A stretch of 64,000 nucleotides of DNA from Hyphomicrobiaceae bacterium (GCA_021324465.1 JAJPJB010000024.1:45176-109175), one strand, 5' to 3'. Positions 26,472 to 38,530 are shown, numbered from the stretch's first letter. The notes: a model not told the origin generated them from the letters alone. Numbers and translations: made by a program.

Positions 26472-27644
26472 TCATAAGATGCGCGGAATCTCCAGCCTGT
26501 CGGCCTCGGCGAGCACTGAGGGCAAATGCTGGTATCCGGCGCCGAAACGGCTATTCGGGTCGGTCAGCGGCACCGTGTGCACGCCGTCCAGGCGATAATG
26601 CTTGTCGTGGACGAGGCAGCGGCTGCGGATGAGCGGCCACAGCATCAGGCCGAGCATGCGCTGGTCGTGGCCGTATTTGGCGGTCGGCCCGAATTTGAAA
26701 TAGCGTCGCATCAGCGCAACGATATCGATGCCGCAATCGGTGCGTCCACCCCAGAGGCAGCCGATCATCAGTTCATTGTGCAGGACGTGGTCGCGCACGA
26801 CGTGAAACGGATAACCGCTCTCGATCCATTGCCGTACCAGATCGGCTTCGGCTGCCGAAAGCCTGGCGTCGCAGTCGCGTACCAGAAAGCGGCCAACCGT
26901 CGGATCATTCATGACCAGAAACCGCTGGAACAGGCCGATCCCGGGATACTCATCCTCAATGTTGCGGATATCGGCGCCATTGTCGCGCAGATAGGCGATG
27001 CAGGTGCGCGGCACATCGGCATCGACATAGAATCGGCACTGCCAATCCGGATAAAACTTGCGGGCCAGCACCAGATTGATCATCGCGCCGTAGGCATAGC
27101 AAGGCACCGGGCCCCACAATGAAAACGACAGGACATTCTGTCCTGCCGGCTGCCCGCTCGGCTCGACGACCGTGACGGGCGGCGGCGCACGGCATGCTTC
27201 ACTGTCGCGCAGCTCGATGGCGCGACGGCCGTATTGGATCGCTTGCGCCGTCTTGCCGCTATAGAAATGCGCTACCTTAAGCGCATCCAAGACGGTGAGA
27301 TCTTCGCCATGCCGGACGATGTAGCGAAAGGCCTGTGCGATCGCTTCGTCGTATCGCTTCATATTCGATAAGGTCGCGATCAGCGCTTTCTCCAGCCGCG
27401 GCACGTTGGGCTGCCGCCGCGCCAGCTCCTCGGCGAGCTTAAGCGCGGGTGCCCATTCGCGCTTTTGAAAGAAGGCGTCGAACAAAAGCTCCTTGGCGAT
27501 CAGATCGTCGGGCCGGACAACCACAATGGCGCAGGTCTTGACGATCGCCTCGTCGTTTCTCCCGGCGCGCAGCAGCGCGCGAATGACGTCGTAGAGCTGC
27601 GGCGATTCTGTTGGCGACGCCGCCTCGCTTGCGCCGTTGCTCAT
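26472..27644 (-). CDS. TPR-containing protein with a C-terminal glycosyltransferase-like region
   Basis: N-terminal TPR-like helices (ALKLAEELARRQPNVPRLEKALIATLSNMKRYDEAIAQAFRY), then WGPVPCYAYGAMINLVLARKFYPDWQCRFYVDADVP...FLVRDCDARLS resembling nucleotide-sugar transferase DxD regions. Confidence 0.6.
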   Translation of the reverse strand: MSNGASEAASPTESPQLYDVIRALLRAGRNDEAIVKTCAIVVVRPDDLIAKELLFDAFFQKREWAPALKLAEELARRQPNVPRLEKALIATLSNMKRYDEAIAQAFRYIVRHGEDLTVLDALKVAHFYSGKTAQAIQYGRRAIELRDSEACRAPPPVTVVEPSGQPAGQNVLSFSLWGPVPCYAYGAMINLVLARKFYPDWQCRFYVDADVPRTCIAYLRDNGADIRNIEDEYPGIGLFQRFLVMNDPTVGRFLVRDCDARLSAAEADLVRQWIESGYPFHVVRDHVLHNELMIGCLWGGRTDCGIDIVALMRRYFKFGPTAKYGHDQRMLGLMLWPLIRSRCLVHDKHYRLDGVHTVPLTDPNSRFGAGYQHLPSVLAEADRLEIPRIL

Positions 27645-27829
27645 CGCCACACTCCGCCCCCTCCGACAACCTCGGGCTGTCGGCGCCGATCTCCCGGGAT
27701 AAGCCGAAAGTGTAACGCCAGCGCGCAATGGCGCGAAGCCCGCGCCCGCCCCGGCGTCCGCCGTCTGCCCTCGCAGTGACAAAGTCTCTCTCGGTGGCTG
27801 AGGTAGTGGGCCAAAGCCCGCTAAAGTGC

Positions 27830-28519
27830 CTATTTGCCCCAGCCGAAGTGATAATTCAGTCCGGCGCGGACCACATCTTCGTGCATCGACACATTGTCGG
27901 TGGGTGCAATGCCGCAATTGCCGCCGCAATTATTGTGGCCGAGATCGACGTGCAGATATTCCGCCTTGGCGCTCCAGTTGCCCGGCAGCGCGAACTCAAG
28001 CCCGCCGCCGACGGTCCAGCCGGCATTGGTTGAAGTGGCGCCGGGAAAACCCGGTGTTGCGGCGTGGATGTCGCCGACGGCAAGGCCGCCGGTCACATAG
28101 GGCATGACGCTGCCGAAAGCGTAGCCGGCGCGACCGCGCACCGTGGAAAGCCAGCTGCCGGAGGTCGTGCAGCCGCTCGGGCACAATGTCGACGTCGACG
28201 TCCCCTTCAGGTTTGACCAGTCGATATCGCCTTCGAGGCCGAGCACGGCATTGCCGAACTGCCAATTGTAACCCGCGGTGCCGCCGACTTGGCCGCCGGA
28301 AAGATTGATGCCGGTGGCATTGGCATCCCAGCGCGAATGGCCCCACCCGCCGCCGCCGTTGATGCCGAGGTAAAAGCCGCTCCAATTGTAAGCGGGGTTC
28401 GTCGGCGCCGGCGGCGGCGCCTTATAGAGCGGTGCTACCGACAAATCGGCCGCACCGGCTGATTGCGCCACGATCAGCGCGGCCAAAGCAAAGCAGCCCG
28501 CAAGGATCTTTTTCATCAT
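27830..28519 (-). CDS. Outer-membrane beta-barrel protein (Omp25/Omp31-like porin family)
   Basis: MMKKILAGCFALAALIVAQSAGAADL signal peptide; YNWSGFYLGINGGGGWG; C-terminal AGLNYHFGWGK. Confidence 0.9.
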   Translation of the reverse strand: MMKKILAGCFALAALIVAQSAGAADLSVAPLYKAPPPAPTNPAYNWSGFYLGINGGGGWGHSRWDANATGINLSGGQVGGTAGYNWQFGNAVLGLEGDIDWSNLKGTSTSTLCPSGCTTSGSWLSTVRGRAGYAFGSVMPYVTGGLAVGDIHAATPGFPGATSTNAGWTVGGGLEFALPGNWSAKAEYLHVDLGHNNCGGNCGIAPTDNVSMHEDVVRAGLNYHFGWGK

Positions 28520-28844
28520 TCGGCAGGTCCTGGCCTCACGCATTGCAGTCCGCAAACCCCTTCGCAAAATCGGCAGCCGTCCACAGCTGGACATTACGCA
28601 GAATAATTATTACCCCCGGCTTACCCTTATGGTTAACCGGCTTCGGATCTCGGTGCTGGTTGCTACTTTATTGACCAGGAAGGCAAAATTGTGCCGATGC
28701 GGGGGCGGGAGGGCGGTGCTCCCGCGACGATTGGAACCATCGTGCGCCGACAAGTCGCTGATTCCCAACGAGGGAATCTCCATGCAAGCAACGACGTCAT
28801 GCGCACAAGATTGCGGTACGCAGGAGATTGCGGAGGAGGCGCAA

Positions 28845-29438
28845 GTGTCCCGTGTCGTCTTTGCCTTCCCGGCCCGGGGCTGGGAGCCGTTTCCGTCCAT
28901 GTGGACAAGTACCTGGCGGAGCGATTCTGCAAGCAGAGCAACGTCGCGGTGATGGTGCCGTTTACCGCCTTTGTTGGCCTGCTGCTGTTGCCGGCGATCC
29001 GGCCCTATCGCCCATCGGCGACTGCGCCGGGCGCGGCAAGCATCGCGCTCATCATTCTGGACCACCACATTCTGGATGTTCTGGATGTTCGCCGGCGAGG
29101 CGATCTTCGGCTGCGGTCTGTTACTGGTCCCGACTTTTCGCAGGCAGCTTGCTGCGATGCTGCGGCTGAACACTGTGGCGCTGTTGGCAATCAGCGGCTC
29201 CAGCACGCTTATCGATCTTGGCGGCGGATTGGGTAATCGGTATGCGCTGATGTTTGCGCCGCTGTCGGTCGTCCAAGCCATCGGCTCGACCACGATGCTA
29301 TTTGTGTTTGCCATAGGCGTCGTGCTCAGCCTGTTTTGGCCGAAATTCGGACGCCAAAATCCGGCCGCTCGTGAATTCGCGCAAAACGGCATCGCTGCCG
29401 CCCTTGTAACCGCCGGCGTGACGCTGGTGACACTTTGA
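28845..29438 (+). pseudogene. Frameshifted, internally deleted EamA/DMT transporter
   Basis: VSRVVFAFPARG (frame 0), then LGAVSVHVDKYLAERFCKQSNVAVMVPFTAFVGLLLLP (frame 2), then FWMFAGEAIFGCGLLLVPTFRRQ...GGGLGNRYALMFAPLSVVQAIGSTTMLFVF (frame 0). Confidence 0.65.
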
Positions 29439-29462
29439 AGAGGGTAAGTTTCAGGACATTGC

Positions 29463-30041
29463 ATGACACAAAGCAACAACGATAGCGTCGAAATCGTCGA
29501 GGCCCGTGAGATTTACGCCGGCTGGACCGAGCTCTTGATCGCGACCATAAGGCTGCCCGACGGGCGCACCATCAAGCGCGAGATCGAGGATCACGGCGAA
29601 GCCGTTTGTGTCCTGCCGTACCATCCCCTGCGCAAGACGGCGGTCCTGGTGCGGCAATCGCGGGTACCTGTGCTCTACGCGGCAAAACGGCAGCACATGC
29701 TCGAAGCCATTGCCGGCGTGGTCGAGGACAAGGACGCTGCGACCTGCGTCCATCGTGAAGCGATGGAAGAGGCGCGGCTAAGCCTTGACGCGCTCGAGCA
29801 TGTCTTCACGGCTTGGACGATGCCCGGACTGTCCACCGAGCTGATGCATTTCTATCTGGCGACATATTCGGGGGAGCCGCGGCCGGATACGCCTGCCGGC
29901 GTCGACGAGGATGAAGCAACTTTGGCCATCGAATTCAAGCTTGCCGATTTGGCGCAAATGGCGGACAAGAACGCCTTGCCCGATGCGAAAACGCTCGTGC
30001 TATTGCAGACATTGCGTTTGCGCCGTCCCGATTTGTTTTAA
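29463..30041 (+). CDS. NUDIX hydrolase (ADP-ribose/GDP-mannose pyrophosphatase-like)
   Basis: AIAGVVEDKDAATCVHREAMEEARLSL Nudix-box-like segment. Confidence 0.85.
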   Translation: MTQSNNDSVEIVEAREIYAGWTELLIATIRLPDGRTIKREIEDHGEAVCVLPYHPLRKTAVLVRQSRVPVLYAAKRQHMLEAIAGVVEDKDAATCVHREAMEEARLSLDALEHVFTAWTMPGLSTELMHFYLATYSGEPRPDTPAGVDEDEATLAIEFKLADLAQMADKNALPDAKTLVLLQTLRLRRPDLF

Positions 30042-30207
30042 TCGTCGGCGTCGAGGCCTGGATTTCGAGCAGTGTGCGTCGCAAATGTGCCTCCGCAACG
30101 GCTGCGATCGGCGCGGGTTGTTGCAGCAGCGATTCGTGTGTGCTTTCGGGCGTGCTATAGTGACCGCTCGTAAGATCGCGCGGGTCCAAGAATAGGTCAG
30201 GCCTCAG

Positions 30208-31097
<890 letters not shown>

Positions 31098-31101
<4 letters not shown>

Positions 31102-32432
31102 GCGCCGTGCACGGCAATGCGCCGCCGATCGACGCGATGCTGGCGCGGCTCTTGGCGCTCCATCCCAAGCGGATCGATCTTTCGCTCGACCGTATCAAGC
31201 GCATCTGCGCCGCGCTGGGCCACCCGGAGCGGCATTTGCCGCCGGTGATCCATGTCGCCGGTACAAATGGCAAAGGCTCGAGCATTGCGTTCATGCGCGC
31301 GATCCTCGAAGCCGCCGGCAAGCGTGTGCACGTTTATACTTCGCCAAATCTTGTGCGCCTCAACGAGCGGTTTCGCATCGGCAAAACAGGCGGCGGAACA
31401 TTCGTCAGCGATGCCGAGCTCGCCGAGGCGCTGGCCGAATGCGAGGCGAAAAACGGCGAAGCGCCGATCACCGTCTTCGAGATCGAGACCGCCGCGGCAT
31501 TCCTTCTGTTCTCGCACAATCCGGCCGACGTGCTGCTGCTCGAAGTGGGCCTTGGCGGCCGCCTCGACGCCACCAACGTGATCGAGCGCCCGATCGCGAG
31601 CGTCATCACCAAACTGTCGCTCGATCATCGCGACTTTTTGGGCGATACGATCGTTCAGATCGCCGCCGAGAAGGCGGGAATCCTCAAGCGTGACGTGCCT
31701 GCGGTCACAGTCGCTCAGCCGCGCGAGGCGCTGGCGGTCATCGAACGGCAGGCGGCGCGGATGCGCTCACCGCTGTCGATTGCCGGCGAAGATTGGACGG
31801 CGACCGAAGAACGCGGCCGGCTCGTCTATCAGGACGGCGCCGGGCTTCTGGATTTGCCGGCCCCAAAGCTTTACGGGCGGCACCAATACGAGAATGCCGG
31901 TGCGGCGATCGCCGCGCTCCGCGTCAGCGGCTTGAAGCTTCCGGCCGCCGCCTTCGAGGCTGGCATGACGCGCGTCGAGTGGCCGGCGCGCATGCAGCGG
32001 CTGTCGTATGGCAAGCTGGTTGATCTTGCGCCGCCGGAAAGTGAGCTCTGGCTCGATGGCGGGCATAACGTTGATGGCGGCCAGGCCATCGCTGCCGCCT
32101 TGGCCGATCTGGAGGAGCGCGTGTCGCGGCCGCTCGTGCTGATTGTCGGCATGCTGTCGACCAAAGACTCGTCTGGATTTTTGAAGAATTTTTCCGGCCT
32201 CACGCGACGCGTTATCGCCGTGCCGATTCATCAGGATAAGGCTATTCCGGCGGGAGAACTCGCCGACATTGCCGCAAATGTCGGCATTCCCTCACTGGCC
32301 CGCGATAGCCTTGAAGGCGCGCTCACCGCGGCCGGCAGGCTCGGCCTCGAGCCTGCACCGCGCATCCTCATTACCGGCTCGCTTTATCTCGCCGGCGAAG
32401 TCTTGGCGGCCAATGGCACGCCGCCGCAGTGA
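31098..32432 (+). CDS. folC: Bifunctional folylpolyglutamate/dihydrofolate synthase
   Basis: [41 protein letters not shown] start overlaps the accD stop. Confidence 0.95.
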
Positions 32433-32489
32433 GTGTTCTCCACCTTTTCTTCCCCGCGCAGGCGCCGCCGTCCACCCGTCAGGATAAGT

Positions 32490-33486
32490 TTACTCCACCT
32501 TGATATTCGCCTCCTGGATCACCTTCGCCCATTTGGCGCGTTCGGCCTTGATGTAAGCAGCGAACTGCTCCGGCGAATCGGCCATCGATTCAAACATTTG
32601 CGGATCGAGGAAGCGGGCGCGGAATTCCGCAGTGCTGAAAATCCGCCTCACTTCCTTATCGATCTTCATGACGACGTCGCGTGGCATGCCGGCCGGGCCG
32701 AACAGACCGAACCAGGCGGTCGCCTGATAGCCGGGCAAGCCGCTCTCCGAGACCGTCGGCACATCGGGCACGAGCGGCATGCGTTGCGGGCTACCGACGC
32801 CAAGCATCTTGATTTGGCCGGCGCGAAACGCCGGCAGGCCCGACGCGATGCTGACAATCATGCTGTCGATGGAGCCGCCGATCAGATCGTTGAGCGCGGG
32901 GGTCGCGCCGCGATAATGCACAGGCACGAGTCTTATGCCGGCCATGTTGGCAAATAATTCCGCATTCATATGCAGCGCAGAGCCGATGCCGGCCGTGCCA
33001 AAGGTGATCCGCCGCGGTTTCTGTTTTGCAAGCGCAATCAGGTCGGCGGCGTTGCTCACCGGCAGCGCCTTCGCCGCAAGCAGCGCTTGATAGATGCGCA
33101 CAAGACCCGTGATCGGCGTGAAATCTTTGTCGGCGTCGTAGGGAAGTTGCTCCTTGGGCAAGAGGGTCGGATTGACGGTAAAAGTGCCGGATTCGCCAAC
33201 GAGCAGCGTGTAACCATCGGCGGCAGCTTTAGCCACCGTGCCGGCGCCGATCGCATGCGCCGCACCGCCTTTGTTCTCGACCACTACCGGCTGACCCCAG
33301 GCTTTGGTCAATTCCTGCGCCAATGCGCGGGCGGTAACGTCGGTGACCCCGCCGGGCACCGAGGTGACAATGAGTGTGATCGGGCGCGCCGGATAGGGTG
33401 GTGTCTGCGCCGCGCCGATGCCGCAAACAGCGAACAGCGCAAGCGGAACCAAGAGCAGGGCGGCGATCGGTTGGCGCATGGGCATT
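32490..33486 (-). CDS. Bug/TctC-family tripartite tricarboxylate transporter substrate-binding protein
   Basis: YPARPITLIVTSVPGGVTDVTARALAQELTKAWGQPVVVENKGGAAHAIGAGTVAKAAADGYTLLVG. Confidence 0.93.
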
Positions 33487-33535
33487 ATGTTCAAGCTGGT
33501 CCTCAGCGCTGGCGCGGCGGACGGCAGCAACGATG

Positions 33536-34372
33536 TTATATCCTGATCTCGCCGAGATTGATGCTGACCCCAAGATGGGCTTCGACCATTTTCGAACGGC
33601 CGCCGGCGTAAATCTGCACCGTATACGCACCGGAATCCTCGTCGAGCTTGTCGAATTTGAAGTCGCCGTAATTGTCGGTCGTTGTCACCGCGATCGACGC
33701 GCCGTCTTTGACCAGTTGGACGCTCGCACCTTCGACGCAGTCGACGACGCCGTCCTTTTCCTCGGCCACCGAGCCGCCGATGAAGCACTTCGAGTAGCGC
33801 CACAGGTTGCGGTAGTAGACCCGGGGCCTAGTGCCAAGCTCCGGCTTCAGCACTTCAAGCTGTTGCTCGTTCGCGATTCGCGCCATCTCGTCGTCCTCAA
33901 GCTTGATCGCGCGCATCGCTCCGGTCGGACAGGATTGCTGGCCGCGGGTCTGCTGCCAGCCCTGGTCGAGCAAATGGGCGTCGAACGTCCAGGCCTGCGG
34001 CAGCTGCAATTCCTCGTTCCACCAGATATGCCCGTACGGACATGCGTCGACGAGCTGCTTTTGTCCCTTGGCCTTCACCGGGTGGATCAGCACGATGCCG
34101 TCCCGGCGCTTCTTGATGGCGCCTTTCGGCGCCGCCTTGATGCAAGGCGCGTCGTCGCAGTGATTGCACATGGTCGGAACATAGGCGATGTCGATCATCG
34201 GCATCTGCCCGCGCTCCTTCTGCAGGATATTGATCCACTTGTGACCGTGTTTCGGCATCGGCGCCGAATAGCCGGGCCATTCATTGCCGACATATTCGTC
34301 CATGGCGGCGAGCGTGCACAAATTGCAATTTGTGCACTCGGCCACGTCGATGATCAGGTTCCATTTTTTCAT
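33536..34372 (-). CDS. 4Fe-4S electron-transfer (small) subunit of a transhydroxylase/resorcinol-hydroxylase-like Mo enzyme, with a C-terminal transthyretin/Cna-B-like domain
   Basis: ECTNCNLC...[19 protein letters not shown]...ACPYG...SCPTGAM, then [46 protein letters not shown]. Confidence 0.85.
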   Translation of the reverse strand: MKKWNLIIDVAECTNCNLCTLAAMDEYVGNEWPGYSAPMPKHGHKWINILQKERGQMPMIDIAYVPTMCNHCDDAPCIKAAPKGAIKKRRDGIVLIHPVKAKGQKQLVDACPYGHIWWNEELQLPQAWTFDAHLLDQGWQQTRGQQSCPTGAMRAIKLEDDEMARIANEQQLEVLKPELGTRPRVYYRNLWRYSKCFIGGSVAEEKDGVVDCVEGASVQLVKDGASIAVTTTDNYGDFKFDKLDEDSGAYTVQIYAGGRSKMVEAHLGVSINLGEIRI

Positions 34373-37300
34373 TTGGCTGGCACCAGTTCCGCTTGTTTCA
34401 ATGTGCGTTTTATGCCCGTGTCCTTCTCCATTGCAGCAAAGCTAGCGGAGAGATGATCTGTACCGCCATCCCACAGCTCGATCTGCACCAGCGCGTTCGA
34501 GCCGGCGAGCGAATGGGTGGACTTGGTCTGCGTGCGCTCCGGCGTCAGCAGGTTGAGACAGCCGCCGCGATCGACTGACTTGCCGGGCTCACCCATTGGA
34601 TCGTAGATCGCCGATGACTCGTAGCCGTGGGCGACACCGCGCGGCAAGCGCTGGGTCGGCAATGCCGCGCAGATCACCGCGCCGCGATCGTTGAAGACCT
34701 TGACCAGATCATGCGTGCCGATGCCGCGCTCCTTGGCGTCATCGGCGTTCATCCGCACGATCCAATAATAGTAGCCGTCGATGTAGACGCGGTGGTCTTC
34801 GATGTTGAGCAGGAACGAGTCCTTGCCGTCGCCCTGCGTGTGGAACGAATATTTGGAATGCGGTGTCAGAAGCTGCAGCGGATAGCGCTGAAACAGGTCT
34901 CCAGAATGCGGCCCTTCCCACGAAGGCGTGTATTTGACGATCGGCGGCCGTTCCGGATCATTGAAGCGTTTCAATGAGTTACATTCGAATTCAAGCTTGC
35001 CGGACTGGGTCTGTAGGCCGCGCAGATATTCCTCCGTGTAGTCGGACGGCAGCGGCTGCGCTTCCGGCACGTCCTTTTTGCGGTTTTCGAAGAACCAGCG
35101 GAACGAAACCGGCGCGCGCAACTTCTCCTTCTCCGCCGGCACGACGAAATAGCCGCGCCTTAAAAATTTCTTCCACGAGATGTGCCTTGGCAGGTCGGAA
35201 GCTAGAAATGCGCGCTTGACCCAGTCGATTTCGTTGATGCCTTCCGAAAAGTAGTTGGCGAGCCCCAGCGGCTTGCACAGCTCGTTGAAGATCCAGAAGT
35301 CCGACTTTGATTCTCCCAGCGGCTTGATCGCCGGCGCCTGAAATACGATCACGCGATGATTGAGCTGCTGCTGGCCGTGATGGCCATAGCCACCAAGGCC
35401 CGCCCATTCGCTGATATCGGTACGCTCGAAATTGGTGCAGGCCGGCAGAATCACGTCGGCGAATTTCGCCTCGCCCTCGAACCAGATCGACTGGTTGACG
35501 ACGAATTCGAGATTGGGCGCTTGATACATCCGCACCCAGCGGTTGGTGTTGTTCATGGTCGAGAGAATCGAGCCGCCGTATTTGTAGAGCATATGCACCG
35601 GCGAATGGCCTGCGGCCGGGTAGGAGAAGCGGGCGAATTGGTGCTCGATCGATTTGCCGACCCATGGATAGCCGTCGGCCTTGCCCTCGATGATCGCTTC
35701 CGGCGTGAAAATGCGCGGGATGCGCTGCCCGTTTGAATTCATGCTCGGCAGCTGCGGCATGCGCTGATAGAGCTCGACCGGCATCGCGGTGTTTTCCAGA
35801 TCGCCCGACATGCCGCCATCGGCATAGCCGGGAAAATAGAAATTGAAGTCGATCGGCGTGCCCCATTGCAGATTGCCCATATTCACGCCTGGCTTGCCCA
35901 GGCCCTGCATGGCGATGAGGCACACCATGACGCGCGCCCAAGGAATGCCGGTCTGATTGCGGCAGGCGCCGCCATGGCCGTTGCCCCAGCCGCCGGGCGC
36001 AAGATAGACACGCTTTCGTCCCCATTCGCGCGCCAGCGCGCGCACGTCCTTGGCGGGGACGCCGGTCTCTTTTTCTTGCCATTCCGGCGTTTTTTGAACG
36101 CCGTCTTCGTCGCCGAGCAGATAGGCTTTCCACCTGTCGAAGCCAACCGTGCGGGTTGCGACGTAATCCTTGTCGTAGAGATCTTCCTTGATCCACACGT
36201 AAGCGATCGCCATGGCCATGGCGACCGACGTGGTCGGCCTTGGCGCGAACCATTTGCCGGGCAGAAATTGCGCCGAGGCGTTGTAATAAGGATCGACGTG
36301 GACGACCTTGATGCCGAGCTTTTGGTTCTTCAGCCACTGCCGGCGCGTGGTGCCTTCCTGCGCGCCATAGGAGCCTGACGTCGATTCCGGGTCGGCCGCC
36401 CAGAACACGATCATGTCGCAGTTCTGCAGACAGTCCTCGACCGTGCCGTAAGTCTCGGATTGGCCGACGCGCAGCGTGTGGCCCCAGTGATGGACCGCCC
36501 CCCAGTACCAGCCCTCCCAGGAGTCCGGATTGTGATGGATGCGCGTCATGCCCACCGCATTGGCGAAGCGGAACAGGGCGGAGAGATAATAGCCGATATT
36601 GCCCCAGGTATGATGCGAGCCGTGCGAGAAGGCGATTGAGCCCGGACCGTACTCGCGCTTTTGCCGCTTGATCTCGTCGGTGACGATCTTGATCGCTTCG
36701 TGCCACGAGATGCGCACATAGCCGGACTTGCCACGGTTCTGCGGATTGCGCTCGCCATCGGGATCGAAGTCGACCCGCTTCATCGGATAGAGCAGGCGAT
36801 CGGGCGAATAGACGATGGACTTTGCGTTCTGCCCATGCGGGGCGAGCGTCGTTTTGCGCGGCGGCGCGAGTTTTAGGCCCTTCGCCTCGATCGTCCATGA
36901 CGCGCCGTCATCCTCAGCGAGATCGATCGGCGTCATGCGCAGGATCTTGCCGTCCTTGACGTAAACAAACACCGGCCCGCCATTGGTCATGTTGCAATAG
37001 CGTGTTACGCCACGGCCAACTTTTGTGCCGTATTTGAGCCCGGCAGTCTGACTCATCATCAATGTTTGTGCGAACCAATTGGTGAGATGCTCCGGCCCCT
37101 CCAGCGTGAGCGTGAAATCCTTCTGAGCATTGATCTGTTCAAGCCAATCGATCGGCGGCGTCAGCAATGCGGCGCCGACCGCAGCGTTCTTGAACATCAA
37201 TTTGATGTCAGGCTTGTCATGCAGACCGGCGGCCGAGGTGACGTCTCCGTCCTTAAATTCGATCCAGCGGCCGATTCCTTCATCGCGCGTCATGATCTGC

Positions 37301-37431
37301 GCGATGAGATTGTGCTCCTTAAGCCGCGCTTTGAATTCCGCATGCCGCCGCGCCGCGTGTTTGAGCAACTGCGCCGCGCCGAACAGGATGACCGGCAATC
37401 TGACGCCAGCGAATGCCACCTTCCTCGACAT
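34369..37431 (-). CDS. Large subunit, Mo-bisPGD oxidoreductase of the DMSO-reductase superfamily (transhydroxylase/resorcinol-hydroxylase-like), with N-terminal SCP2-like extension
   Basis: [64 protein letters not shown]-terminal [74 protein letters not shown] overlap with the small subunit. Confidence 0.85.
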   Translation of the reverse strand: MSRKVAFAGVRLPVILFGAAQLLKHAARRHAEFKARLKEHNLIAQIMTRDEGIGRWIEFKDGDVTSAAGLHDKPDIKLMFKNAAVGAALLTPPIDWLEQINAQKDFTLTLEGPEHLTNWFAQTLMMSQTAGLKYGTKVGRGVTRYCNMTNGGPVFVYVKDGKILRMTPIDLAEDDGASWTIEAKGLKLAPPRKTTLAPHGQNAKSIVYSPDRLLYPMKRVDFDPDGERNPQNRGKSGYVRISWHEAIKIVTDEIKRQKREYGPGSIAFSHGSHHTWGNIGYYLSALFRFANAVGMTRIHHNPDSWEGWYWGAVHHWGHTLRVGQSETYGTVEDCLQNCDMIVFWAADPESTSGSYGAQEGTTRRQWLKNQKLGIKVVHVDPYYNASAQFLPGKWFAPRPTTSVAMAMAIAYVWIKEDLYDKDYVATRTVGFDRWKAYLLGDEDGVQKTPEWQEKETGVPAKDVRALAREWGRKRVYLAPGGWGNGHGGACRNQTGIPWARVMVCLIAMQGLGKPGVNMGNLQWGTPIDFNFYFPGYADGGMSGDLENTAMPVELYQRMPQLPSMNSNGQRIPRIFTPEAIIEGKADGYPWVGKSIEHQFARFSYPAAGHSPVHMLYKYGGSILSTMNNTNRWVRMYQAPNLEFVVNQSIWFEGEAKFADVILPACTNFERTDISEWAGLGGYGHHGQQQLNHRVIVFQAPAIKPLGESKSDFWIFNELCKPLGLANYFSEGINEIDWVKRAFLASDLPRHISWKKFLRRGYFVVPAEKEKLRAPVSFRWFFENRKKDVPEAQPLPSDYTEEYLRGLQTQSGKLEFECNSLKRFNDPERPPIVKYTPSWEGPHSGDLFQRYPLQLLTPHSKYSFHTQGDGKDSFLLNIEDHRVYIDGYYYWIVRMNADDAKERGIGTHDLVKVFNDRGAVICAALPTQRLPRGVAHGYESSAIYDPMGEPGKSVDRGGCLNLLTPERTQTKSTHSLAGSNALVQIELWDGGTDHLSASFAAMEKDTGIKRTLKQAELVPAK

Positions 37432-37548
37432 TGGCTTCCTCCTTCGCCCCCCTTTGGCGCGGTCTGTCCTTGGCGCCGCGGCTATGGTTCTGTTGGCTTG
37501 CGGCGGCCACCGCGGGAAGCGGCAATTCTGCAATATTTTTCGAGCCTT

Positions 37549-37594
37549 GGACACTCCACTTGGACGCTCCACTTGGACGCTCCACTCGGACACT
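37549..37594. repeat. 13-bp direct tandem repeat, about 3.5 copies
   Basis: ggacactccactt ggacgctccactt ggacgctccactc ggacact, between the divergent Mo-enzyme operon and the TetR gene. Confidence 0.8.
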
Positions 37595-37720
37595 GAATGA
37601 CCTTGAAGATGTTCGCACAGTGGACAGCCCGCCGTCAGCACTGCGGCTTATATTGCCGGTCGCGGCAAAATCGATCAGGGTGCGGCTCGATCTTAGTATC
37701 GGTGATTTAGAGACTTTGCG

Positions 37721-38530
37721 ATGAGGACACCGGCGCAGTCCAAGTCATTGGCGTCGACGACTTGGCATTCGATCGCGCCGAAGTCGCGACCTGCGAAGGC
37801 CCGGGATCTTCCGGGCGGCGGGCGCGCAAAAGGATCGCCGCGCCGCGCCGACCCCTCGCGCACGCGCCCGCGCCGCAACGCTGCCGCGACACGTGCGCGA
37901 ATCCTGCAAGCGGCCATGCGGGAATTCGCCGCCAAAGGCCTTGATGCGGCGCGCGTCGAGGACATCGCCGAGATGGCCGGGGCCAATCGCCGCATGGCCT
38001 ATTATTACTTCGGCAGCAAAGAGGGGCTGTATCTCGCCGCGCTGGAAGCCGCTTACTTCGAACTGGTCGAAGTGGAGAAGGCGATCGATGTCGACGCGCT
38101 CGGTCCTATCGACGCCATCGCGGCGATGATCTCCGCAAAGTTCGAGCATTACGTCAAATATCCGCACTACGTTGAATTCGTGAAGATGGAGAACCTCTAT
38201 CGCGCGCGGCATTTGAAGCGTTCACGCCGGATCGCCGAAATGCGCGCGCCTCTGATCAGCATCATCAGGCGCGTACTGGAGCGGGGCGCGGCGACCGGCG
38301 TTTTGCGCAGCGGCGTCGATCCGCTCGATCTTTACTTGTCGATCTGCGCGCTCGGATTTTTTGTGTTCTCCAATCGGCACACATTGGGCGCAATCTTCAA
38401 TACCGACGTCACCAGCGCGACGGCCTTGCGCCGCCGCCGCGCGCTGGTGATCGATATGATCATGGCCTATCTCGCGCCGAAAAGGCCGGGCGGCAAACAA
38501 GACGGAGCGTTCGACAGCCGGCCAACTTGA
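37721..38530 (+). CDS. TetR-family transcriptional regulator
   Basis: RARILQAAMREFAAKGLDAARVEDIAEMAGANRRMAYYYFGSKEGLYLAALEAAY. Confidence 0.93.
   Translation: MRTPAQSKSLASTTWHSIAPKSRPAKARDLPGGGRAKGSPRRADPSRTRPRRNAAATRARILQAAMREFAAKGLDAARVEDIAEMAGANRRMAYYYFGSKEGLYLAALEAAYFELVEVEKAIDVDALGPIDAIAAMISAKFEHYVKYPHYVEFVKMENLYRARHLKRSRRIAEMRAPLISIIRRVLERGAATGVLRSGVDPLDLYLSICALGFFVFSNRHTLGAIFNTDVTSATALRRRRALVIDMIMAYLAPKRPGGKQDGAFDSRPT

Noticed and set aside
28845-29438. Programmed ribosomal frameshifting in the EamA remnant
   Set aside because: Two shifts plus an internal deletion fit gene decay or sequence error better; no slippery heptamer was recognised.
34991-36898. 635-aa minus-strand ORF overlapping the Mo-enzyme large subunit
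   Set aside because: Alternative frame of the 34369-37431 gene, Arg-rich and without recognisable domains.
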